A stretch of DNA of 64,000 bases from the NCBI GenBank assembly GCA_016715865.1, contig JADJXM010000037.1:1-64000 (forward strand). Direction: 5' to 3'. The position numbers and the translations under genes are program-made. The notes under the pieces are model-generated. The model did not search any database. It was not told where the DNA came from and saw only the letters and a program-made list of their open reading frames with translations. Source of the DNA: Acidobacteriota bacterium (GTDB lineage Bacteria; Acidobacteriota; Blastocatellia; RBC074). Of this stretch, positions 9,516 to 19,133 are shown in pieces. Numbering within the stretch: position 1 is the stretch's first letter; each line of letters begins with the position of its first letter.

Positions 9516-9800
9516 GTGAGGGCCGAGAAACTGCTGGCGCTCTGGCACAGCTACAGGCAAAAAATGCAGTCAGCCAGGTCGTCCGCGTCTCTGCTGACAC
9601 TCATCGACGAGTTGATTAAAAACCCGGCTATCACTTACGGCCAGGCGGCGAGAGTGCTGGATGTCACTCATCGCGCAGCGGTAATGAACATCAGAAAACT
9701 GATCGACGCCGGCATTCTGGAAAGAGTGAGCGAACGGCAACGGAATCAGCTCTTCATTGCCCGGGAAATCATTGCTGCCCTTGAATCAGGGTTTGCGTAG
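9516..9800 (+). pseudogene. Fic-family protein, C-terminal winged-helix remnant (copy 2)
   Basis: The frame can be followed from about 9477 (ARINLSRDAIVRAEKLLALW) and runs to TAG at 9798. GTG at 9516 is only the first possible start. The sequence QAARVLDVTHRAAVMNIRKL, then GILERVSERQRNQLFIAREI is the C-terminal DNA-binding-like domain typical of Fic-family proteins. The Fic catalytic domain is absent. More complete than copy 1, which stops at RKL. Confidence 0.65.
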
Positions 9801-9896
9801 TGCCGCTTCGAGATCCGTTGCGAACCGGGTGCAGCATTCTGGAAATATAATGTAGATATTAACGAACGATATGTCCGGGATCAGGGATGTTTTTCC

Positions 9897-9994
9897 ACCC
9901 CTTTAGGGCTTTTGGATTAACCGGGATATCCTTTTCCAGGGGCTCCGCGCTGAAGCGCTCCACCCCTGGCTGACTTATTTGTCCCCTTCGGGGC
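9897..9994. repeat. Cluster of three REP-like hairpins
   Basis: Three inverted repeats in a row: CCCT-TT-AGGG at 9898-9907; a 34-base imperfect hairpin at 9936-9969 with outer arms CCAGGGG and CCCCTGG; and CCCC-TTC-GGGG at 9983-9993. No coding potential. It occupies most of the gap between the Fic remnant and the ABC ATPase gene. Confidence 0.6.
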
Positions 9995-10096
9995 CAGACA
10001 TGACTGGCATTTCGGACACGGCCATGTGTTAATCATCGGGCGAATCTGTCGTTTATGATTCATCGGCAGACAATAACAACACACGCACGTTGATCT

Positions 10097-10978
10097 ATGC
10101 TGAACCTGACCGGAGTATCGAAAACCTATCCAGGAGGTATGCATGCGCTGCAGGATATCCATCTGGACGTGCCCAGAGGGATGTTCGGGCTGCTCGGCCC
10201 CAACGGCGCCGGCAAGTCGTCGCTCATGCGCACGATCGCCACACTGCAACAACCAGATTGCGGGTCGATCACGTTCAACGGCATCGACATTCTGAAGGAC
10301 AAGACCGCGCTGCGCCGCACGCTCGGCTACCTGCCGCAGGAGTTCGGCGCCTACCCCCGCACCTCCGCTCTCGCGATGCTCAAACATCTTGCGGCCCTGA
10401 AGGGCATCCACGGCAGTCAGCAAGAGCAGGTCGTGGAAAATCTGCTGGTCAAGACCAATCTGTGGGACGCTCGAAACAAGAGCATCGACAAGTTTTCCGG
10501 AGGCATGAAACAGCGCTATGGCATCGCACAGGCATTACTGGGCAATCCTGCGCTCCTGATTGTCGATGAACCTACGGCGGGACTCGATCCGGCGGAGCGG
10601 CGGCGCTTCCAGAACATACTTGCCGAAGTCGGCGAGGAGACGGTGGTGATTCTTTCCACGCATATCGTCGATGATGTGAAGGAACTCTGCAGTCAGGTGG
10701 CCATCATGGGGCGCGGGTGCATTCTGAAAGTGGGCGAGCCGCTGCAGATGATTCGTGAGATGAATGGCAGGTTGTGGACACAGGTGGTTGAGCGCGAGGA
10801 AGTCGCGGAGGTTCGCGCACGCCGCACCGTCTTATCGACTCGACTCAAGGCAGGCGCGATAGAGATTCGTGTGCTGTCCGACACTCAGCCGGAAAGCATG
10901 CAACCCGCCGCGCCCGAGCTGGAAGACGTTTACTTCAGCACGCTGATTGCGCACAACCTGACAGACAATCTGGAGTAG
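10097..10978 (+). CDS. ABC transporter ATP-binding protein
   Basis: 293 residues. Walker A is GPNGAGKSS at about 34-42, the ABC signature FSGGMKQRYG is near 133, and Walker B plus catalytic Glu is LLIVDEPTAGLD near 155, followed by the H-loop STHIVDD. The C-terminal extension is of the kind found in exporter-type (ABC-2) ATPases. It ends 15 bases before the permease/M1 peptidase gene, so the two form an operon and presumably one complex in the cytoplasmic membrane. The substrate cannot be told from sequence. Confidence 0.92.
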   Translation: MLNLTGVSKTYPGGMHALQDIHLDVPRGMFGLLGPNGAGKSSLMRTIATLQQPDCGSITFNGIDILKDKTALRRTLGYLPQEFGAYPRTSALAMLKHLAALKGIHGSQQEQVVENLLVKTNLWDARNKSIDKFSGGMKQRYGIAQALLGNPALLIVDEPTAGLDPAERRRFQNILAEVGEETVVILSTHIVDDVKELCSQVAIMGRGCILKVGEPLQMIREMNGRLWTQVVEREEVAEVRARRTVLSTRLKAGAIEIRVLSDTQPESMQPAAPELEDVYFSTLIAHNLTDNLE

Positions 10979-10993
10979 CCCGGAGTATTCAGG

Positions 10994-13900
10994 ATGCGCG
11001 AAATTCTTGAGGTCATACATTTCGATATTCGCTATCAGCTCCGCTCGCCCTTCTTTCTCGGCGCGCTGCTGATGTTCGCGCTGATTCACTTTCTGACAAT
11101 CACCGGCACCGGAATTCACCTGGACATCAGCAACCAGGTCGACATCAACAGCGCGTATTCCATCCTGCAGACTGAACTGGTGCTCTTCATCTTTGGCATG
11201 CTGCCGATCGTGGCCTTTGTCACGGCCGCGATCACGCGCGATTTCGAATACGCGACAGCCTCGATCTTGTTCGTCACGCCGATCTCGCCCAAAAATTTTG
11301 TGCTGGGAAGATTTCTCGGGGCATTGAGCCTTGCGCTTTTGATCGGTCTCGCGGGACTGCTGGGCACGATGATCGGCACATTCATGCCGTGGCTGGATCA
11401 GGCGCGCATCGCCCCCTTCACGCCGCTGCCCTATGCATACATCTTTCTTGTCGTCATCCTGCCCGGCACATTTGTCATCTGCGCGATCTTCTTCAGCGTC
11501 GCGGCGGTCACTCGCTCAGTTGCGCTGACCTGGGCCACGGCGATGGCCTTCTTCGTCGCTGACATTCTGCTGAACCTCTACGCGGGCATCGAGAACGGGA
11601 CATGGGCAGCAATGGCCGATCCCTCGGCGAGGCTGACCGTGGGGACTGAGACACGCTACTGGTCGGTCGCGGAACTCAACACGAACATTCCGCTGGGGCT
11701 CCTGCCGCAGAATCGCATGATCTGGCTGGCGGTGGCGCTGGCTGCGCTGGTGCTGACGCTTAGGCGCTTTCGTCTGGATCTGGACTCCGAACATTCACAA
11801 TCTGCGTTTTTTCTCATCCACAAAGCCACACGAAGAGGCACGAAGAAAGACCATAACATCAGTCTATTTCTTCGTGTTTTCCTGGTATGGCTTCGTGGAG
11901 AAAAACCGCCGCCCGCAATTCAAAAGGTCACTCCGGTTCAGAGCTTCTCCCCGCGATCTTCCTTCGCGCAGTTTGTCTCGCAGCTGAAGATGGATCTGTC
12001 CTGTGTCTTCAAGGGCCCTCTCATTTACATCATTCTGGCGCTCGAAATCACGACGGTGATCGGCGAGTATCAGAGCAATGTCAGCCCGCTTCTCGATACG
12101 CCGCTCTACCCGCTGACGAGCCTGATGCTCCCATTTCTGCGCTTCGGCATGCTGCAGTTCATTCTGCTGATCGGCCTCTACTACTCTGCGGAGCTGATCC
12201 ATCGCGAGCGCGCGTCCGGCATTGGCGAGATCATCAACGCATCGCCTTTCTCCGACTGGCTCATGATCCTTTCGAAGATCGCGGCGCTGTGCATTGTCGT
12301 CAATGCGCTCATGCTTGTGGCGGTGGGCGCCTCGATGTCGTTGCAGGCAGCGGCAGGCTTCACCAACTTCGAGCCGGGACTGTATCTGCAATCCGCATTT
12401 ATCTGCAACGGTATTTACTACTGCATGCTGTGCATCCTGGCCGTAGTCGTTCAGGCGATCTCACCGAACAAATGGCCGGGGCTGCTGCTGACGCTGGGCG
12501 TCTACATCACCCTGCTGAGCCTGGAAGCGATGGGCTTCGATCATGTGCTGTACAACTTCGGCATACCCTATGTCGTCTACTCAGACATGAACGGCTTTGG
12601 CCACTTCAGCAAGCCGGTGTTCTGGCTGATTGCATACTGGGGAGCTTTCTGCATTCTGCTGGTCATCGCCGGGCATCTGCTCTACCCGCGCGGCTATTAT
12701 TTTTCAGTGCGTGAAAGACTGCGGGATGCACGCACCCGGATCGGGACGGGGGTCAGGCTCACTGCCGGCCTCGCGGCTATCGCCTTCATCGGCATCGGCG
12801 GCTGGATCTTCTACAACACCAACATCCTCAATCAATACCTGACGCCCGACGCGCGACTGCGGCTCCAGGCCGATTATGAAAAAGCATACGGACGCCACGA
12901 GAACGCGCCCGCGCCATCATACGACAGCATTGACATGGCGATCGATATTTTCCCCGAAGAACGCCGGCTCGAATCGCGAGGCCGCGCAATACTGGGAAAT
13001 CACAAGAAGTCGCCGATCAGTGAATTTGTGGTGTCGATTAATCCTGTGCTGCGGGTGAATGAAATCGCGTTGAAGAATGCAAGTCTGGTGCAATCCGACC
13101 CGCTGCAGGGATTCTACCTCTACCGACTCGACTCGGCGCTCGAACCAGGGGCCACGGTGGAAATGACCTGGAACCTGACACGCAGGAATGAGGGCTTTGT
13201 CGTCGCCAATCCCGACAACGAACTGGTGACAAACGGCACCTTCGTCAGTACTTTCGGCGTGATGCCGATCCCGGGTTATGACGGCGACCGCAGGATTACC
13301 GACAACACAATACGCCGCAAATACGGACTGCCTCCCGCTCCGCGCGTGGCGGCGCTGGGAGATCCCGAGTATCTGGACAGAATTGCCTATGGCGTCGACA
13401 GCCGCACCAGGTTCGAGATCATCCTCGGCACCAGCACCGATCAGATTGCGGTTGCGCCCGGAGTCCTGCAGAAAGAATGGCAGCAGGAAGGAAGACGTTA
13501 CTTTCATTACAAGGCAGAGGAGCCGATCCTGCCGAATTTGTCTTTCATCTCCGCGCGTTACGAAGTCGCACGTGGCCGATGGAACAACGTGGCGCTGGAG
13601 ATCTACCACGATCCCAAACACCCCTTCAACATCGACGCTATGATGGCTACGACCAAACGCGCACTGGAGTTTTTCTCCGCCGAGTTTGCGCCTTACCAGT
13701 ACTCGTATTTCCGAATACTGGAGTACCCGCGGTACCGTACGGCCGCAAAGTTCCAGCCTGGTATAGTGCCTTACTCAGAAGCCATCGGATTTGTCACCGA
13801 CCTGCGCGAATGGGAAAACGTCGATTACGCCACCATCCATGAACTCGCGCACATGTGGTGGGGCGACCGCATCATTGGAGCGCAGATGCAGGGCCGTCAG

Positions 13901-14644
13901 ATGCTCAATGAAACCATGGCGGAGTACTCCACGCTTATGCTGTTCAAGGAATACTATCCGCCGGTCCATGCCAACCGCATTGCCCGAGGAATGCTGGACA
14001 GTTACCTCAACGGCAGAAGCCAGGAGAATGAAGCCGAACTGCCGGTGATGTACACCGAAAACCAGGGCTACCTCAGAGCCAAAGGGCCACTGGCCATATA
14101 CGCGCTGCAGGACATCATCGGTAAGGAGAAGATCCATGAGGCCCTGCGCAATTTCCTCAATGACTATTCATTTCAAACCGCGCCCTGCCCCACATCCAGG
14201 GATCTGGTCAACGCGCTGCGCGCCGCAGCGGGCCCTGAATATCAGGACCTGATTACCGATCTGTTCGAGAGAATCGTGCTCTACGATCTGCAGATGGATG
14301 CGGCCGGCATGCGCGAGTTCGATGGCGGATACGAGGTAACTATCGAAGTAACTGCGAGACAGTTCGAGGCGAATGGCCGTGGGGAAGAGAGAGAGGTTCC
14401 TTTGGATTCCTGGTTCGATGTAGCGTTGTTTCCTGAAACAACAAACGCTCTTGAGGGAGTCACGCCGTTATACATCGAGAAGCATCGTCTGCGCAGTGGA
14501 AGGCAGAAATTGACACTCCGCACAACGAAGAGGCCGGGAATTGCGGCATTGGACCCGTTTCATAAGAGGATCGAGCGCACTCCGGGGAATAACAGCGCCG
14601 TAATTGCCGCGCTGCCTGCCACAGGTTCAAGATTGCCCAGGTAG
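10994..14644 (+). CDS. ABC-2 type permease fused to M1-family aminopeptidase
   Basis: 1216 residues. The N-terminal half has two sets of membrane helices (for example FFLGALLMFALIHFL, VFWLIAYWGAFCILLVIAGH) as in ABC-2 permeases. The C-terminal half from about 630 is a gluzincin peptidase with HELAHMWW near residue 949 and the third zinc ligand in NETMAEY about 19 residues later. The architecture is known in Acidobacteriota and Bacteroidota, where the ATPase partner is encoded just upstream, as here. The peptidase is expected on the outer face of the inner membrane. Residues about 275-302 are encoded by an inserted hairpin repeat in the linker between the two helix sets and leave the frame open. 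Confidence 0.92.
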   Translation: MREILEVIHFDIRYQLRSPFFLGALLMFALIHFLTITGTGIHLDISNQVDINSAYSILQTELVLFIFGMLPIVAFVTAAITRDFEYATASILFVTPISPKNFVLGRFLGALSLALLIGLAGLLGTMIGTFMPWLDQARIAPFTPLPYAYIFLVVILPGTFVICAIFFSVAAVTRSVALTWATAMAFFVADILLNLYAGIENGTWAAMADPSARLTVGTETRYWSVAELNTNIPLGLLPQNRMIWLAVALAALVLTLRRFRLDLDSEHSQSAFFLIHKATRRGTKKDHNISLFLRVFLVWLRGEKPPPAIQKVTPVQSFSPRSSFAQFVSQLKMDLSCVFKGPLIYIILALEITTVIGEYQSNVSPLLDTPLYPLTSLMLPFLRFGMLQFILLIGLYYSAELIHRERASGIGEIINASPFSDWLMILSKIAALCIVVNALMLVAVGASMSLQAAAGFTNFEPGLYLQSAFICNGIYYCMLCILAVVVQAISPNKWPGLLLTLGVYITLLSLEAMGFDHVLYNFGIPYVVYSDMNGFGHFSKPVFWLIAYWGAFCILLVIAGHLLYPRGYYFSVRERLRDARTRIGTGVRLTAGLAAIAFIGIGGWIFYNTNILNQYLTPDARLRLQADYEKAYGRHENAPAPSYDSIDMAIDIFPEERRLESRGRAILGNHKKSPISEFVVSINPVLRVNEIALKNASLVQSDPLQGFYLYRLDSALEPGATVEMTWNLTRRNEGFVVANPDNELVTNGTFVSTFGVMPIPGYDGDRRITDNTIRRKYGLPPAPRVAALGDPEYLDRIAYGVDSRTRFEIILGTSTDQIAVAPGVLQKEWQQEGRRYFHYKAEEPILPNLSFISARYEVARGRWNNVALEIYHDPKHPFNIDAMMATTKRALEFFSAEFAPYQYSYFRILEYPRYRTAAKFQPGIVPYSEAIGFVTDLREWENVDYATIHELAHMWWGDRIIGAQMQGRQMLNETMAEYSTLMLFKEYYPPVHANRIARGMLDSYLNGRSQENEAELPVMYTENQGYLRAKGPLAIYALQDIIGKEKIHEALRNFLNDYSFQTAPCPTSRDLVNALRAAAGPEYQDLITDLFERIVLYDLQMDAAGMREFDGGYEVTIEVTARQFEANGRGEEREVPLDSWFDVALFPETTNALEGVTPLYIEKHRLRSGRQKLTLRTTKRPGIAALDPFHKRIERTPGNNSAVIAALPATGSRLPR
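11817..11899. repeat. Hairpin repeat inserted in frame within the ABC/M1 gene
   Basis: An 83-base imperfect inverted repeat: the left part holds CCACACGAAGAGGCACGAAG and the right part TTTCTTCGTG and GGCTTCGTGGA. The CACGAAG/CTTCGTG words are the same as in the intergenic element at 34362-34561. It is read through in frame as a basic stretch (HKATRRGTKK). This indicates insertion of a mobile hairpin into coding sequence. Confidence 0.7.
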
Positions 14645-14697
14645 ATACGGCGGCGCTTTACCACACATACTATTCTGCAGGCTAAGCATTTTAAAAA

Positions 14698-14898
14698 TTT
14701 AATCGCAGAGGCCGCAAAGGGGGCAAAGATTTTAAATCGCAAAGGCCGCAAAGAGGCAAAGATATATAGGGAAGATCAGTGTTCATATTATATCGAGTGG
14801 GCAATAATCCGGATATTCATATCACCAAAAATTCTTTGCCCTCTTTGCGGCCTTTGCGATTTAAAATCTTTGCCCCCTTTGCGGCCTCTGCGATTAAA
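14698..14898. repeat. MITE-like element, family A copy 1 (inverted orientation)
   Basis: Outer arms read AATCGCAGAGGCCGCAAAGG and, at the other end, CCTTTGCGGCCTCTGCGATT, a long near-perfect inverted repeat containing a second, inner GCAAAGGCCGC arm. The centre holds the core GGGCAATAATCCGGATATTC, which is the reverse complement of the core in copies 2 and 3. It fills most of the 389-base gap between the ABC/M1 gene and the zinc-ribbon gene. Confidence 0.85.
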
Positions 14899-15033
14899 TA
14901 ATTAAAATGTTCCGTTCCCACAGTACTTAATGGAAATGGTTAATGTATCTGCTTTCATGCCGTTCGAACTTATTCTATGATTCCGGTCGCAGCATAGTAC
15001 GCCCCAACCAAACTTGAAAAGAGGGTTCATGCC

Positions 15034-15751
15034 ATGGCGCTCATCAGATTCACTGCAAACTTCGACGACCTTTCAACGGATCGTGGATACCAATTTCGCT
15101 TCCGGTGCGACAAATGCGGCAACGGTTTTATGTCGCGCTTTCAAACGTCGGTGACGGGCGTGGCGGGTGACCTGCTTCGCGCGGCCGGCAACATTTTCGG
15201 CGGGATCCTCTCGAGCGCCGGCAACAGCGCCTATCACATTCAACGCGCGGTCGGGGGCAAAGCCCACGATGACGCTTTTGCGGTCGCCGTTGAAGAGGCC
15301 AAGCAACATTTCCATCAGTGCACACGCTGCGGTCGCTGGGTCTGCCCGGAGGTCTGCTGGAATGCAGGGGCGGGTTTGTGCGAAGGATGCGCTCCGAATT
15401 ATCAGGAAGAGTTCGCCGCCAACCACGCACATGCCAAAGCCGACATGGCACGGGTCCAGCTTTACGATCAGGCGCTGCAAACCGATTACGCCTCTCAAAC
15501 AGATATGAGCGCGGACTCGGTCGAAAGCGCTCCGAGCCGTCAGTCGGTCAACCCGGTGGTCGAGGCTTCCAACGCGCAATCTTTTGTCGGCGTTTCCTGT
15601 GCGAGTTGCGGGACGGTCTCGAACAGTAAATTCTGCCCGGAATGCGGCCAGCCGATGAACGCCAAACTGCTTTTGCAAAACCTGCGGAAACGAACTGGAA
15701 GGCAAACCTAAATTCTGCAAGGAGTGCGGTGGCAAGATCGAGTACGTGTAA
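15034..15751 (+). CDS. Zinc-ribbon protein, C-terminus frameshifted
   Basis: About 238 residues when restored. N-terminal zinc site FRCDKCGNGF, middle site HQCTRCGRWVCPEVCW ... LCEGCAP, and a C-terminal double zinc ribbon (CASCGTVSNSKFCPECG, then FCKTCGNELEGKPKFCKECG). As read, the frame ends at TAA 15709-15711 because one base is gained or lost in the run CTTTTG near 15670; the second ribbon continues in the next frame to TAA at 15749-15751. The role is unknown; such proteins are predicted cytoplasmic and often bind nucleic acid or act as scaffolds. It is flanked on both sides by family A repeats. Confidence 0.75.
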
Positions 15752-15796
15752 GTACTCTGAAAACTAAATTTTCTAATATTTAAGTCTGGAAGAAAT

Positions 15797-15927
15797 TAAT
15801 CGCAAAGACCGCAAAGGGGCAAAGAATTTTTGGTGATATGAATATCCGGATTATTGCCCACTGGATATAATTCGAACACTGATCTTCCCTGTACATCTTT
15901 GCACCTCTCAGTGGTCTTTGCGATTAA
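15797..15927. repeat. MITE-like element, family A copy 2
   Basis: Arms TAATCGCAAAGACCGCAAAG and GTGGTCTTTGCGATTA enclose a core GATATGAATATCCGGATTAT followed by TGCCCACTGGATATAATTC and ACACTGATCTTCCCTGTA. The roughly 80-base core is nearly identical to copy 3 and is the reverse complement of copy 1. Located between the zinc-ribbon gene and the convergent glycosidase gene. Confidence 0.85.
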
Positions 15928-15997
15928 ATAGTTAAAAGACATCATCTCCTGGCCGTCTTGGCATTGTAGCGCCCCGGCGTCTTTGGCTTCTAAATAT

Positions 15998-17425
15998 TTA
16001 TTTCACCTGACCGGGCGGAGGGAATTGTTTTGACGCATCATCCAGCACCAGCACCCAGTCCAGATTCTCGCCCGGATCGGGCGAGGTAAACATGCGTTCA
16101 CCAGTCTTCGGGAACTCGCCGAACAAGACAGCCTTGCCGTTACGCGGATTGAACCACCATACCCTGACATTTCCGCCGCTGATCTTGCCCAAACTCACTA
16201 AGAACGGTCGGCCGGTTGGAACATAGACCATGGCGTAGCTGCCCGCGGAATCGCGCGTGGCGACGTAGCGTTTCGCTCCGGCTCCGGGCACCGAACTCGG
16301 CGGATCGGCGGTCACAATCACTGAATTATCGGGAATACGCGTCAGAAAGGGCCGAGACTCGATCAGCCGGCGGCCGTGCTGCATCTGAGCCGCACCGTGT
16401 TGATCGATCGCCTCGAACCAGGGCATGAGCGGATTGTTTTTCGGGTCTCTGCCCGGTTGCCACATCTGCCAGACTGAGTGGTGCCCGTAGGTATGACCGA
16501 ACGCTCCGGTGAAGAGATTCCAGTACAGGGGCCGTCTCACATCAGCTGCGACCGAATGTCCGAACTCTTTCGCTTTGAATGAAATCGGATGGTCTTCATA
16601 GATCGGTTCACCGTCAAGGACGGGTTTGACCGGAGTAAGATCATAATCTGATCGAGTCTTTTCATAACGCGGATTGAATTCGGGCACATGGCCGTTCTGG
16701 CGCATGTTGAAATCCAGCCAAACGTCGTTGTGGAACGGTTCAGAGGATCCCTGCCCGCCGGTCGGATGAAATGTCAGCAGATGCGAACCTCCGTCGCCTC
16801 TTTTCAGGCCTCGCGCCATCGCCCGAATGATCTCCTTGTGCGTTTCGTTTTCGACAGGGCGATCGCCACCCAGAATCCAGATGATATTATTGGCATCCTT
16901 GTACCTGCGCCCCAGCCACTGGCCATAAATTTCTGCATTTTGCGGGGTGAAAATTTCAGGCCCGACGCCCCATTTTTTGTTCCACTTATCGCCCCATGTG
17001 GGCAGTAAGCCAATGTAGAGCCCGAGAGCATCGGCCCTTTTCACGATGTAATCGAGATGGTCCCAGTAATCGTTATCGGCGCCGTCTTTGACGTCGGGAG
17101 TCGCCGGATCGTTATTGAGCAGCGGCCGATGGCCATACGGGTTCGGATCGTTAAGACCGTCAAGTTCAGCCAGAGCGACAGCCTGGATGACCGTGAATCC
17201 CTTGCCGGCGCGGTTGGTGAGGTAATGGTCGGCATCTTCGCGCTTGAGCCGGTGAAAAAGTTCCCATGCCGTGTCGCCGAGCCAGAAGAAGGGCCTGCCG
17301 TCCTCGGTCACCAGGAATCGGCTGTTTTCACTGACCTTCAGGCGCGGAAGGGCAGTGACATTGATCGAGGTCAGCATCATGATCGTTATCGCAGCAGACA
17401 TTGCGCCGAATCTTTTATTGATCAT
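15998..17425 (-). CDS. GH140-like glycoside hydrolase (DUF4038 / collagen-binding-like C-terminus)
   Basis: 475 residues with an N-terminal signal peptide (ITIMMLTSINVTALP), so exported. The DUF4038 TIM-barrel signature is clear: LKVSENSRFLVTEDGRPFFW, then LGDTAWELFHRL, and later IIWILGGDRP and PVLDGEPIYED, with the paired acidic residues expected for a retaining hydrolase. A small C-terminal beta domain (VRVWWFNPRNGKA) follows. The closest known activity in this family is release of apiose from rhamnogalacturonan II, but sugar specificity cannot be read here. Monocistronic, facing a divergent desaturase gene. Confidence 0.85.
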   Translation of the reverse strand: MINKRFGAMSAAITIMMLTSINVTALPRLKVSENSRFLVTEDGRPFFWLGDTAWELFHRLKREDADHYLTNRAGKGFTVIQAVALAELDGLNDPNPYGHRPLLNNDPATPDVKDGADNDYWDHLDYIVKRADALGLYIGLLPTWGDKWNKKWGVGPEIFTPQNAEIYGQWLGRRYKDANNIIWILGGDRPVENETHKEIIRAMARGLKRGDGGSHLLTFHPTGGQGSSEPFHNDVWLDFNMRQNGHVPEFNPRYEKTRSDYDLTPVKPVLDGEPIYEDHPISFKAKEFGHSVAADVRRPLYWNLFTGAFGHTYGHHSVWQMWQPGRDPKNNPLMPWFEAIDQHGAAQMQHGRRLIESRPFLTRIPDNSVIVTADPPSSVPGAGAKRYVATRDSAGSYAMVYVPTGRPFLVSLGKISGGNVRVWWFNPRNGKAVLFGEFPKTGERMFTSPDPGENLDWVLVLDDASKQFPPPGQVK

Positions 17426-17617
17426 GAGCGGTCTCCGGTTTTGGTTTTCAAATTGAATAATGCGATGATTTTGACGCCGTAGTAAAGACCACCGATATGC
17501 CGCTGGCGATTTTGAGATTGTAATTCATGATTGCGATCTGAAATAATCATCATCCGCAGTACCTGAAAGTGCACCTGTCAATTGTTTTGATACTCGCGAA
17601 ACCGAATCTGGAGGTTT

Positions 17618-18499
17618 ATGCTGAACGAACAGACCATCGATCATCACAGGAAACCCATCAACTGGCCGATCACGATTTTCATGCTTCTCTTTCATATCGG
17701 GGCAATCGCGGCGCTCTTCAATTTCAGCTGGCCTGCGCTCGGAGTGGGCGTTCTGATGTGGTGGATTGCGGGGAGCCTCGGCATCGGCATCGGATATCAT
17801 CGTTTGCTCACGCACCGCGGTTTCAATACTCCGAAATTCGTTGAATATTTTCTGACGCTCTGCGGAACGCTCGCGCTGCAGGGAGGACCGATCGGCTGGG
17901 TTGCGACGCATCGCGTGCACCACGCCAACACCGAACAGGATGGCGATCCGCATTCTCCGCGCGAGGGGTTCTGGTGGTCTCACATGGGCTGGATCGTCAA
18001 CGGCCAGTCGACACATTCCGAGGTGGTCAAGCTCAACCGTTATGTGCCCGACCTGACAAAGGATCCATTTCTTCACTGGCTGTCAAAATGGAGTTTCGTG
18101 ACGCAGATCCCGCTTATGGCGGTCCTCTACTGGGCCGGCGGATGGCCTTTCATACTGTGGGGGGTCTGCCTGCGTGTCGTATTTTCGTGGCACGCGACGT
18201 GTTTCGTTAACTCGGCGGCTCACGTCTGGGGCAGCCGAGGGTTCGAGACTCGCGACGATTCGCGCAACAACTGGTGGGTCGCGCTCATGAGTTTTGGCGA
18301 AGGCTGGCACAATAATCACCACGCGTTCCCGGCAGCCGCACGCCACGGCCTGGCGTGGTATCAGATCGACGTCAACTGGTACAGTATCTGGGTAATGAAG
18401 AAACTTGGACTCGCACGCAATGTCCGCCTGGCCGATCCGACGATATATTTCAAAGACGCCAACCCTCAGACCGGGATCGATGCGACGTCACCCGGTTAA
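17618..18499 (+). CDS. Acyl-CoA / fatty acid desaturase (delta-9 type)
   Basis: 293 residues. The three histidine boxes of membrane di-iron desaturases are present: HRLLTH, HRVHH and HNNHH. Membrane helices surround them (FMLLFHIGAIAALFNFSW; FILWGVCLRVVFSWH). It inserts double bonds into membrane acyl chains, adjusting fluidity. The ATG at 17618 has GGAGG 6 bases upstream (TGGAGGTTT), a strong ribosome site. A perfect hairpin follows the stop and may terminate transcription. Confidence 0.92.
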   Translation: MLNEQTIDHHRKPINWPITIFMLLFHIGAIAALFNFSWPALGVGVLMWWIAGSLGIGIGYHRLLTHRGFNTPKFVEYFLTLCGTLALQGGPIGWVATHRVHHANTEQDGDPHSPREGFWWSHMGWIVNGQSTHSEVVKLNRYVPDLTKDPFLHWLSKWSFVTQIPLMAVLYWAGGWPFILWGVCLRVVFSWHATCFVNSAAHVWGSRGFETRDDSRNNWWVALMSFGEGWHNNHHAFPAAARHGLAWYQIDVNWYSIWVMKKLGLARNVRLADPTIYFKDANPQTGIDATSPG

Positions 18500-18528
18500 A
18501 AATTCGTACAACCGCGAAAAGCGAATAT

Positions 18529-18620
<92 letters not shown>

Positions 18621-18652
18621 AGTCCTGCACTGCTAAACTCTGGGAAATAGTC

Positions 18653-19123
18653 ATGGCAAGAACATCACCGGGAGTGCGATTCCCTCCACTGCTGATATAT
18701 GTTATCGGGTACGGCATCGGCCGGCTCATCGAGCGTGCGTTACCGTTGCCAATTCTGCCCGGTGGCAGAAATGTCGTGATGACGGTGTTCGGCTGGCTGC
18801 TCATCGTGTCGTCATTGATATTCGTGACAGCGGCACTGATCATATTTCGACGGCATAAAACAGGCATCTATCCTACGCAGCCGGCGAGCACAATTGTTAG
18901 GAGCGGCCCTTATCGTTATACACGGAATCCGATGTATGTCGGAATGACTGCGACTTACGCCGGAATTTCGCTGCTCACTAACATGCTCTGGCCACTGCTG
19001 GTGCTCCCGATCCTGATAGCAATACTGCAATCAACCGTAATCAGACGCGAAGAAAGTTACCTCAGAGAAGCGTTCGGTGATGCCTATGAGAGTTATTGCC
19101 GGGAGGTAAGGCGCTGGATCTGA
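18653..19123 (+). CDS. Isoprenylcysteine carboxyl methyltransferase-like membrane protein
   Basis: 156 residues, three or four membrane helices (VVMTVFGWLLIVSSLIFVTA; LWPLLVLPILIAILQ). The C-terminal SAM-binding signature of the ICMT/PEMT superfamily is present: GPYRYTRNPMYVGM and later EESYLREAFGDAYESYCREV. The substrate is unknown; bacterial members methylate lipids or small molecules. It is followed 10 bases later by galT, so may be co-transcribed. Confidence 0.85.
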   Translation: MARTSPGVRFPPLLIYVIGYGIGRLIERALPLPILPGGRNVVMTVFGWLLIVSSLIFVTAALIIFRRHKTGIYPTQPASTIVRSGPYRYTRNPMYVGMTATYAGISLLTNMLWPLLVLPILIAILQSTVIRREESYLREAFGDAYESYCREVRRWI

Positions 19124-19133
19124 GGCTCATGAG

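Larger units (their letters stand above)
8973..9703. repeat. Direct repeat, copy 2 of the 731-bp segment
   Basis: Matches 5470-6200 in the same orientation. Beyond 9703 this copy continues with genuine Fic C-terminal sequence, whereas copy 1 changes to hairpin repeats, so copy 2 looks like the more complete source copy. Confidence 0.9.

Noticed and set aside
9917..10423. 168-residue minus-strand frame
   Set aside because: Crosses the hairpin cluster and the start of the ABC ATPase gene in antisense; no motif.
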